Assembly: GCF_964355755.1 (NCBI RefSeq) | Contig: NC_092674.1 | Location: 24,704,001 to 24,764,000 of the forward strand | Direction: 5' to 3' | DNA: 60,000 bases | Origin: Antedon mediterranea | Lineage: Eukaryota; Echinodermata; Crinoidea; Comatulida; Antedonidae | In this document: positions 44,710 through 60,000 of the stretch, piece after piece | Numbering within the stretch: position 1 is the stretch's first letter | Layout: each line of letters opens with the position of its first letter | The notes under the pieces: model-generated | Told to the model about the DNA's origin: nothing | Databases searched by the model: none | Seen by the model: the letters and a program-made list of their open reading frames with translations, nothing else | Made by a program: the position numbers and the translations under genes

Positions 44710-45450
44710 TCAAAAAATTTTCTCCTGGAAATGTTCGACATCGCACAACAAGTTGAAGATATTTGGCTCAATTTCACAATGTTGAAGACCTTGTACATCA
44801 TACCGATTGTCGGTAAATTCTCTTACAAAAATGACAGCATGTAGTGTAGCTTCATCTGCGTAATTGTCCACAAGAGCAGCGTTTAAGGTTTCTTCGGTGA
44901 TGTAGTCCCAATATTTGCGGGCCAGATACTTGCATATTGGATGGTATGGTCTGCGGATGTACTTTCGTTCCGAAGTGTCAAGTAACCCCTCCTCTTGTTT
45001 TTCAACGTCCAAAACTGGCTCAATATGAGCACAAACATTTGAAAGATACACATTTCTTTCCAAAACTTCAACATCCTGATTTGTTAATCGGCAATACTTC
45101 AGCTATTGAAAATGTGGTTGATTCTTTCTTGTGCCATATTTGCTGTAGATGTAGACAATGGTTTTGGTCATTGTTGCAAATGCTAACATTTTCAACTCGG
45201 AGCCCCATGTTCCATCTTTAGACATAGCTGTCATATCACTTATGTATTTTTCGAATGATCTGCTGTCGATGTCTTCAAAGATACGTCTGTTTTTGGACAT
45301 AAACTCTAAAATATGGTCCCTCACAATCATATGGTGACTTTGGACACCAACAAGAACATAACTAAGCGCTCTAAAGAGGCAGTTCCCGCGCATCCTGGCT
45401 GTTTTCGTGGGTTTTGCTGCCTTGTTCATTTCTCTTTGATTTGTATTCAC
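44710..45450 (-). pseudogene. OTU-domain cysteine protease of the Ginger1-like element (broken)
   Basis: OTU proteases are deubiquitinase-fold cysteine proteases, sometimes fused to transposon proteins. The minus frame has GNCLFRALSYVLVG (catalytic cysteine in GNC), SHHMIVRDHILEFM, YISDMTAMSKDGTWGSELKM and IVYIYSKYG, the classical OTU order. The Asp that normally precedes GNC is replaced (RMRGNC). An in-frame TAG (45103-45105) interrupts the protein. The frame then continues for about 130 codons without another stop (IRRPYHPICKYLARKYWD and others) to 44710. It begins after an in-frame TAA near 45462 with no clear start codon. It follows the integrase remnant directly on the same strand, so the two were probably one polyprotein. 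Confidence 0.8.
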
Positions 45451-45662
45451 GTCTTGTTATGATATTTTTAACGTCGATTCAAAACAAAAATGATTTTTCT
45501 GCTTGCCAATGTGCATCTACTTGTTAAAAAGGGTTTGTTGATTCATTTGCAGCTTTTTCGGGTAGATTATTTGACAATTTCCTCTTTTTAAAAGGCAGGT
45601 TGCTTCCCTTGACGATTAGTGGCGAAACAGATGTACTGCCGGACTTTTGAGTGTTGCGGTAA

Positions 45663-45917
45663 TCATGTTTTGATAAAGAAGTTGGTGGAAAGATATGGCT
45701 TCAGACGTATCCCGTTAACACGTTTGATAACACTGTCGTCATCTAGCCCTATCAGAGAATATGATCCCTTTCCCAGTTTTGAAGTAATTTTGTATGGACC
45801 TAACCATTTATTTTCCAGTTTTCATTTCTTCCTTTTTTTCCTTCGCAGATCTTTCATCAATACATTGTTCCTTCCGCATTCAAATCCAGTTGGTCGTGCA
45901 TGCCTTCTGTCATAAAA
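45663..45917 (-). pseudogene. integrase C-terminal GPY/F domain remnant
   Basis: The minus frame reads FYDRRHARPTGFECG, VLMKDLRRKKRKK, stop, LENKWLGPYKITSKLGKGSY, SVIKRVNGIRLKPYL. This is the C-terminal part of a gypsy-type integrase: the 'YD.RH' end of the core followed by the GPY/F module (WLGPYKI...LGKG.Y.L...NG.RLKPY). A TGA at 45822-45824 interrupts it and a second TGA ends it at 45663. The zinc-binding and catalytic DDE core that should lie between 45920 and 46800 is not recognisable and is probably deleted or decayed. Chromodomain or LTR signals are absent. Confidence 0.8.
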
Positions 45918-47088
45918 GATTTTTTTTTAAATTACAAATACTACCAGTAGGCCTAAATAATGATATTAGAGTGTAATAATTGAATTTTAAAAAGTTCATA
46001 TTTTTGATAATTTTGAGAAAATGGCAAATTTAACCCTCTTATTTTTCGCTAAAACTTGATTACGACACTATAAGATGATGATGCAATCCACGCGTACACC
46101 AACCAGTGGTATTATTAGAGCGTAATAAGTAATTGCATTCTTAAAAGTCCATAATTTGGGGTGATAAAAAAAATCAATGTACTATAATTTTTTACCCTCT
46201 TTTTTTTCGCTAAGACTATTACGAAACTCGTGTTTATTCGTCGTATAGCCAAATTCGTGAATGTGGGAACCAGTCGTTCCACTGTGGTGTTTTCAGTCAA
46301 TTTTTTATCTTTATTATTGTAAGTATTGCTACCCATATCTATTGTTATTACAGTATCAATGTTGTATTATACTACTATTAATAATAAGAGGCCCTTGGTG
46401 GCCACTTGCACCCTAAAATGTGGACTGGAAAAAAAATAAGGCAGGTGTAATTTCTTACAAAGGCAAAAAAAAAAATGATATTGATAGCAGTAATGACAAT
46501 AACCTAAAATAATAATACTAATATAAATAATGAACATTCTATATTTGATAATAAGACGTATTCAGTTTGTTGCATAATAATATCTAAGATCCTTAGACAT
46601 AATATAAAATTAATATAGGGCGCTATTAGTTTTAAACGAACTGAACAATAGAATATCCCAAAAGCTGATTAGAGTTTCTTTAATTAATTAGTATTTCGAT
46701 AATTTCTTTCCGTTTGTATGCTAATATTTAGTATATTTACTTAGCATAGCATAGTTTACTTTAAACCATTTGATCTGTTTGCACTGCAGGCTTCTTAACA
46801 CATTTTAAAGAATAAATAAGCGATTTTAAAAAGCCGGACCAGTTTTTGGATTTGGCCCAGCAGAGGCCCGAGCCTAGGCTAGCCGGACCTGTTTTAGCGG
46901 CTGTTTACTTTACTTGTTTACTTGTTTCCCGTACACTTTCGTCTACGGGATCGAGGCGAAGCACTCAGTGCTTAAAAAGCCCCTCTTAGCAATAAAATCA
47001 TATTCTATATAGCCTAGGCCGTAGCCTAGGGTGAAAACTTCAGCGGGTGGTTTCAACGGCAAAATCATCCGACCGGATCAGTTTTGGC

Positions 47089-49243
47089 GGGTGTCACGAA
47101 ACCTAAGACCACGAAAGCTAAGACCCCCTAAGACCTAAGATCACGAAAGCTAAGACCCAACACCTAAGATTACAAATACTAAGATATACTACAGCTTAAA
47201 AACGGGTGTCACGAAAGCTCAGACCACGAAAGCTCAGACCCCCTAAGACCTAAGATCACGAAAGCTAAGACCCAACACCTAAGATTACAAATACTAAGAT
47301 ATACTACAGATTAAAAACAATACTTGTTTATCCATACATAATTTTAAACACAGTAGGTTTCATTTATTACCATAAATATAATTTAATACTACCGCAAAAC
47401 ATAGATAAACTCACATTATTTTCGCCCGTTGAGTAAATGTATATTTTTTCTTTACAACAAACAAACTTGACGGGTTGTTTGTTGGTATATATTTACTCCA
47501 TTGTGTTGGTTCAGAGGATGTTTTTCTTACGCACCTGCCTTTCTTGTATTTTGACTCCAAATTTGTTGACTAACTTTATCCTGAACACCACACTTTAAAA
47601 TTAGGACTTATAAGTACTTTCAGAAGGAGAAACACATAATAACAAATAAATAAATCCTTTAAATTGATGATTTTACATATGTGTTTCTTTGTATACTGTA
47701 ATGTAACTCCTCGAGCTCCCACCATGCTCAATGTTTTTGTTTCCATGGAGCGCCAAAAGAGCAACAATAATAGTACAAGCATAAAAACAGAAAGAAAACG
47801 AAACAAAAAAACTTATCATGATTTTTAAATTAAAATTTATTTGCCAGTATTTATTTCTTCGTACTTGCATGATTATACTATTATCATTACAATTTTAATT
47901 TTACATTGTTCCATCCACACTGTAGATGGACTCCACAGAGTTTTCAGCCCTCTATATAATTTTTGCTCTTTTGACGTTCCATAGAAACAAAAACATTGAA
48001 CATGGGGTAGGCCTACTGTAGTACTGTAGGCTAGTCATTTTGTGTGCGAGAAAAACGTCTGTAAAATCATCAATTTAAAAATGTATTTGTTACTTTTTAT
48101 GTGATTCTTTTTCATGAAAGTGCCAATTCTAAGGTGTGGTATTCAGAATAAATGTTGGGAGTTAAAATACAAGGCAGGTGCGAAAGATAAATATTTGTAA
48201 TCTTAGGTGTTGGGTCTTAGCTTTCGTGATCTTAGTTAGGTCTTAGGGGGTCTGAGCTTTCGTGGTCTGAGCTTTCGTGACACCCGCTTAAAAACAATAC
48301 TTGTTTATCCATACATAATTTTAAACACAGTAGGTTTAATTTATTACCATAAATATAATTTAATACTACCGCAAAACATAAACTCACATTATTTTCGCCC
48401 GTTGAGTAAATGTATATTTTTTCTTTACAACAAACAAACTTGACGGGTTGTTTGTTGGTATATATTTACTCCATTGTGTTGGTTCAGAGGATGTTTTTCT
48501 TACGCACCTGCCTTTCTTGTATTTTGACTCCAAATTTGTTGACTAACTTTATCCTGAACACCACACTTTAAAATTAGAACTTATAAGTACTTTCAGAAGG
48601 AGAAACACATAATAACAAATAAATAAATCCTTTAAATTGATGATTTTACATATGTGTTTCTTTGTATACTGTAATGTAACTCCTCGAGCTCCATGCTCAA
48701 TGTTTTTGTTTCTATGGAGCGCCAAAAGAGCAACAATAATAGTACAAGTATAAAAACAGAAAGAAAACGAAACAAAAAAACTTATCATGATTTTTAAATT
48801 AAAATTTATTTGCCAGTATTTATTTCTTCGTACTTGCATGATTATACTATTATCATTACAATTTTAATTTTACATTGTTCCATCCACACTGTAGATGGAC
48901 TCCACAGAGTTTTCAGCCCTCTATATAATGTTTGCTCTTTTGACGTTCCATAGAAACAAAAACATTGAACATGGGGTAGGCCTACTGTACTGGGTCCACC
49001 CTGTACTGTAGGCTAGTCATTTTGTGTGCGAGAAAAACGTCTGTAAAATCATCAATTTAAAAATGTATTTGTTACTTTAGTGCCAATTCTAAGGTGTGGT
49101 ATTCAGAATAAATGTTTGGAGTTAAAATACAAGGCAGGTGCGAAAGATAAATATTTGTAATCTTAGTGTTGGGTCTTAGCTTTCGTGATCTTAGGTCTTA
49201 GGGGGTCTTAGCTTTCGTGGTCTTATTAGGTTTCGTGACACCC
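47089..49243. mobile_element. 2.15-kb MULE-like element with doubled core, inside the Ginger1-like right TIR
   Basis: Outer ends GGGTGTCACGAAACC and GGTTTCGTGACACCC are inverted. CAGTTTTGGC (10 bases) flanks both sides (47079-47088 and 49244-49253), a duplication length seen in Mutator-like elements. The TIRs are long and built from the short word ACGAAAGCTMAGACC. The core (TTAAAAACAATACTTG.. about 47312-48185) is repeated almost identically at 48290-49140. Each is followed by a right TIR, and an extra left-TIR-like unit stands at 47090-47200. No transposase reading frame is visible; the longest frames are under 100 codons and occur in both copies. Confidence 0.8.
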
Positions 49244-49302
49244 CAGTTTTGGCGCTTGATTACGACCAAAATCGATCCGGCTGGACCAATTTTGGCGTGA
49301 CA

Positions 49303-49466
49303 GGCCTACCTAGGCTAGGCCTACCTAGGCTAGGCCTATAGGCCTAGTAGTAGTAGGGGCCTAGCCTAGGCCTAGATAGGCAGGCCTGGTAGCCTCTAGC
49401 CGGCCTAGGGCCTATCCTACTACTAGCCTAGGCCTAGTAGGCCTAGTAGGGTCTAGCTAGGCCAAG
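49303..49466 (+). repeat. CCTAGG/GGCC-rich low-complexity island
   Basis: Words TAGGCCTAC, CCTAGGC, GGCCTAGTAG repeat irregularly with many AvrII/StuI-like palindromes. Similar shorter islands occur at 40557-40590 and 40660-40740 (the other side of the Ginger1-like element), and at 37300-37350 and 53270-53310. It is a compositional feature, not a tandem array with a fixed unit. Confidence 0.75.
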
Positions 49467-49469
49467 CCT

Positions 49470-52400
49470 AAAACAATGAATATATCATTCATTTTAACTT
49501 TAATCATACTCACATATAACAATTTGTTGAAGATTGTTGAGAGATTCTCAAAACACGCAAACAATTCATATTTCGTGGTTTATTAATAACATTATAAATG
49601 GTAATTTAGAAAGGTTGTTTGCACTGTGCGTGTGAATGTGAATCTTTTTCTCAATGACAAAACTTACTATGGCGAGGAAATATCGTCAAAATAATTTTCG
49701 TTCGTGAAAAATGGATGTTATATTATTTTTTGCTTCTATTAACATAGAAAGAACTCCCAAGACTATTTTAACCTTGCAAATATTCTCAAACATATATTTT
49801 CATGCCTGCCATCATAATGAATTCAGAAAATGTGTTAAAATAAGATTGATTCTGCTAAGAACTTTGATTTAATAACAGAAAAACCCAACAGAACATTTAA
49901 CGTTTTCAGCACATGCTGGTCTGTGCCCCTTTAATATTTGTATCTTTACAATGAATAATACCAGTCAACAATAAACATCTTAAAGGGATGGGGACTAGGT
50001 TTTTCATACAACTTAATACGCTATTACAAACACATTACAGTCATTGTTTCTTTAAAAAAAACAAAAATATATCAACATTGACAATAAAAAACATTAACAG
50101 CGACGGAAATAATTACACAACAGCTTTAACAATAATTACAAAAATATTGTAATATCACCAAAAAACATAAAAAACAACTAAAATATAAAAAATACACCAT
50201 AAAGAAGTATTTTTAGGTAGTATATACACGGAGGATGACCAGAGTATATTACAAATTTTGGCAATAATTGCTGTGTTTACAAAATGGAAATTATTTCTAT
50301 TATATAAAAGTTGCGACGAGTTGAAGAATTTGTAAGGGTGAAGGAACCTAGCAAAACCTATGCTAATATACACATTCATTCTTGCATGTATTGTACTACT
50401 GATTTTTCATTTCAATTGAAATGATAAACAGAGAAATCAACTATGTGCAAACCATCAGTGAGATGTTTCACGCAGTCTTGGTGTTCGGTACTGAGCTAGT
50501 TATTAAAAGTCTAAGTCTAATAGTAGTAACATGAATACTATTACAGTAGCCCAGCATATTCCACCATATAGTAGAACACTTAGTTTTTGGTACACCCCCT
50601 TTCAGTGGAAACCCCTATTAATGGGACACATTCACATGAAATAAAGGGGCAATATGTTTCAATACTATAGCCAGCCCCTATTCAGGGGACACCTTCAGGA
50701 CCAACCAAAGTGTCACCTTGATCAGTCAGTCTTTTTTGTGTATTACATTATTCAAATTTTAAACAAATTTTCAGGCAGGCTGATTTATAAAAAAAAATTA
50801 TACATTTTATGAGCCGATGGAGACAAAGATGACATCATATTTGTCATAAAAGCTGTTTTTATTAGAAAAATGCTTATACAATCTTAGTGCCAACTATGGT
50901 ACTGCAGATGGAAAAAGCAACAAAACAACAACGGTCCTATTACTGATCTTTAACAGATACTAAATACTGTACAATGAATTAGTGGTCTTTATATAGGGTC
51001 TACAGATGGAAAGAAATATAAACTCACGTGCCAAAGCGAATTTAAATTACAGATTAAAAATGAAAAGGAAAATGAATTCCCAATGTCCCAGCATGGTCTT
51101 TAATTAGGATCTTCAGTAAACAGTCAAGCACAATAGTTATTTAATCATAAAAACAATGACAAAAATGTCTGTGCCTTTTTATTTTAATTTAGGGTGGGTT
51201 TACATTATGCAAATGTAATTGGACCAACATTAATAATTATGAATTGCAAAATTTCGAAACAATCTCAAATATTTAATTTATTCATCTGGTAATTGCTTGT
51301 TATTTATACATTCAAAAATTGTTTTTTTATGTTAATAAATAAATAATAATCAATTGAATAGGATGATTTTACAATATAAAACAATTAATATTTATAATTA
51401 TTATTCAATAATCAATTAGTGACAATTAATAGTCATTTGTGAAGTAATTCATCTTATTAATTATAGATTTATGAATAATTAATGTTTAATCAATATTCAT
51501 GATGATACATTATATAATTTTTACATAATTAGGTTACAATAGGCACTTTGATGGTGAAAATATGGGGATTTTTTATTGTACAATAAAACCATATTCAATA
51601 CACCACTCTTGTTAACAAAATTGGTGTTGTGTCCACTAGCTAGACAACCCAACATGTGGTGTAGCTAGTAAGCATGCAGACGTCTCTTGCATTCTATGGG
51701 ATTAATGGTCTAGGTGCAACAACATAGTACAATCCCTATAACATACTTTTACATTGTAGTAAAATAATTTAATATACTGTTAAACTTGAGCATATGAGTA
51801 TTCCATTCTGAAATAGACTCCTTTACAGGCCTTGTCTTTTAAGGTGAGCGAGTGCGATCACTCACCCAACACACACCTAAACTGCCCTTGAGAATTGTGA
51901 TTTACAACACACTTAAATTTGGCAAACTTCTACACACCAAAATACAAACAGCATCCCTGAATGTATTGAGTGCAATTTATAGCACACCTATAATTTTCAA
52001 AAGACAGGGCCTGCCTTGACCCATTGGAATAATCCTCCGAGCTGAATTTCCTTTAACTGTTGCCAGTATGAGTCATTTATGAATATAATATCCAAAATTA
52101 TAATAAATCAGTGTTTTGATGGGGACACCTTTTGAAACAAGTCTTTGGGCATAAAGGGTTATCCCATGCTTAATTTTTCAAGTTTATTGTTGTTATTATT
52201 CTATGTATTTATATTCATTCAAATTTTTTATGCTGTCAAATTGTACTGTTCCATGAAAGGAATAAATATTACTTAAGTTTTCATAAGCATAATGTCCAAA
52301 TAAAAGATTGAGTGGGTACAAAACAATTTTTGTAAGCTTTTATCCACACATGTACAGTATTCTAGATATACAGCTGAGCAAGTATTATACATAGATGCAG

Positions 52401-52560
52401 TTTTAAAAGTATGTTACAAAACAATAAAAAGATCAAACTGAATCAATGTTAAGTTACCCTTGAATAATTGACAAAGTTTTCCCTTCAAAATTGTTCTTGC
52501 TAAATCACTAGATGAATTCATTTAGTGAGTTACATCCAACATTACTGTTAACTAAATGTG
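49470..52560. other. non-coding AT-rich stretch downstream of TBL1
   Basis: No exon seen. It may contain the 3' untranslated region of the TBL1 gene that ends at 53010 (minus) and the missing first exon of PARL; neither can be fixed from sequence alone. Contains pogo-like end words (50590-50720, GGAAACCCCTATTAATGGG and CCCCTATTCAGGGGACACC) and the small MITE at 51828-52012. Confidence 0.5.
51828..52012. mobile_element. 185-bp MITE with AGGCCYTGTCTTTT ends
   Basis: AGGCCTTGTCTTTTAAGGTG at the left and CAAAAGACAGGGCCT at the right are inverted, about 155 bases apart. The inside is CA-rich (ACCCAACACACACC). No coding sequence. Confidence 0.65.
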
Positions 52561-52562
52561 TA

Positions 52563-52733
52563 AAGCTCTGTCTACACTATCAAACAAGTTTGACAAAAAA
52601 AGTATAATGTGCCCAAATATGGTAGTAATATGACAATATGGTCAAATACGGTAGTGGTATGACATCATCATGTCCATATATGGGCACATCACATTTTTTT
52701 GTCACAAAGTTTGATAGTGTAGACAGAGCTTAA
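52563..52733. mobile_element. MITE family 1, complete copy
   Basis: AAGCTCTGTCTACACTATC at the left, GATAGTGTAGACAGAGCTT at the right. Internal words GTATAATGTGCCCAAATATG and ATGGGCACATCACATTTTTT. About 171 bases, the best-preserved copy for defining the family. Confidence 0.9.
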
Positions 52734-53009
52734 AAGCTGTATTGAAGATCAGTTGCCTTTAACTTCTCCAGTTATGGTTTATCCCTATCCTAAAGTACAT
52801 ACTCATTATGTACCTCTCATCACAGTACAGATGTTAATAGTAATACCACTACGTCAGCTTGGCAGGCAGTACCAATGCAAGATCCATCCTCTTGTTATGC
52901 ATTGAGGGCGCTGTACTATAGCATATCAAGACAGCTGAAGAATGCTGTATTCTTTCTTAGATCTTGTTTATTTGCGATTGATTTACAGGGTTATAAACTA
53001 TAAAGATTG

Positions 53010-59546
<6,537 letters not shown>

Positions 59547-59649
59547 CTGTAAACAAAATGTACTAATAGCAATTAGCATACTGTAGCTTTCCTGCCAAGA
59601 CACTATTAAAAAATAGATACAGCCATTGTGAAATTAGTACTACAACTTG

Positions 59650-59816
59650 AACTCTGTCCACACTATCAAACTATAGTAGTTTGACACAAAAAGTGTGATG
59701 TACCTAAATATGGTAGTGATATTTCAACATATGGTTGTGATATGACATCATCATGTCCATATACAGTATGGGCACATCAAATTTATTGTCACATAAAGTT
59801 TGATAGTGTAGACATT
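59650..59816. mobile_element. MITE family 1 copy
   Basis: ACTCTGTCCACACTATCAAA at the left, GTTTGATAGTGTAGACATT at the right; internal GTGTGATGTACCTAAATATG and GACATCATCATGTCC. It lies 5' of the first TBL1 exon seen here. Confidence 0.8.
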
Positions 59817-60000
59817 AATGCTGGCCTCCTACTGTACTGTAGGACATAGATAAATTCCAGTATAAAAAATACCCAAAATGGGACACCTTCAGGACCAAAA
59901 TGTTCTTTGGCCCTGTGGTTGGCCATATACTGTATTGTCCCACATTGTTAACAGGAAAGTGTTTCCTGAAAAATCTAGAGATGTGTCCCAAAAAAATTAA

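Larger units (their letters stand above)
40780..49302 (-). mobile_element. Ginger1-like DNA transposon, bounded, decayed, with nested insertions
   Basis: The left terminus (40780 inward) reads TGTAACACAAAATTTGG, with later words CCAAAACTGGTCCGG and TCGGATCGATTTTGGC and AAAATCGCTTATTTA near 40920. Read from the other end (49302 inward, minus strand) the same order occurs: TGTCACGCCAAAATTGG, CCGGATCGATTTTGG, CGCCAAAACTG, AACAGCCGCTAAAACAGG, CCAAAAACTGGTCCGG, AAAATCGCTTATTTA. So the ends are TGT...ACA with inverted repeats of about 150 bases. GGCC lies directly outside both ends (40776-40779, 49303-49306). Inside on the minus strand are integrase GPY/F (45663-45917) and OTU (44710-45450) remnants. 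Known Ginger1 elements share gypsy-like integrase, OTU in some, TGT/ACA termini and 4-bp duplications. Inserted later: a CR1-like element, a MULE-like element in the right TIR, and MITEs. Confidence 0.75.

Noticed and set aside
47576-48839. Short open frames present in both copies of a repeat (for example 65-96 codons, minus)
   Set aside because: Found in both cores of the MULE-like element but one copy differs by frame-changing indels; no transposase motif.

Overview
The window is AT-rich, intron-rich, transposon-dense animal DNA. Gene density is low, introns have GT-AG borders and carry many short inverted-repeat elements, and the two multi-exon genes are clear animal orthologues (a PARL-type rhomboid protease and a TBL1/ebi-type WD40 protein). 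The repeat style (CCTAGG/GGCC-rich islands, a 'CTCTGTCTACACTATCAAAC' MITE family, tRNA-headed SINEs, CR1-like retroposons) suggests a marine invertebrate deuterostome, most likely an echinoderm. That assignment is an inference from the sequence alone.

Layout. 1-127 (minus) may be the edge of a gene running off the window. 5603-6481 (plus) is an intronless ORF related to the steroid 5-alpha-reductase/trans-2-enoyl-CoA reductase family; it is followed by AATAAA and a genomic A-tract, like a retrocopy. From about 6.7 to 33 kb I find no convincing gene. This stretch holds MITEs, a transposon-derived minisatellite (9.1-9.56 kb), long hairpins, tRNA-derived SINEs, tRNA-like sequences, CR1-like 3' fragments and a 2.4 kb tandem duplication (22.24-26.60 kb). 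One duplicate carries a retroposon insertion and the other keeps the empty site.

33164-40484 (minus) is PARL, a mitochondrial inner-membrane rhomboid protease. Eight exons can be placed to the base with consistent phase; the first exon (mitochondrial targeting region) was not found. Directly 5' of these exons, 40780-49302 is an 8.5 kb transposon with long inverted termini beginning TGT and ending ACA, flanked by the 4-bp repeat GGCC. On its minus strand it carries broken remnants of an integrase GPY/F C-terminal domain and an OTU cysteine-protease domain. That combination fits the Ginger1 group of cut-and-paste transposons. A CR1-like reverse transcriptase, a MULE-like element with a doubled core, and other repeats have inserted into it.

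53010-59546 (minus) is the TBL1X/TBL1XR1 (Drosophila ebi) orthologue: eleven coding exons covering most of the LisH domain, an F-box-like segment and the WD40 propeller. Its first coding exon lies beyond the right edge. TBL1 and PARL are in the same orientation with TBL1 upstream; I see no functional link between them. Many of their introns contain recent MITE insertions, several of them nested.
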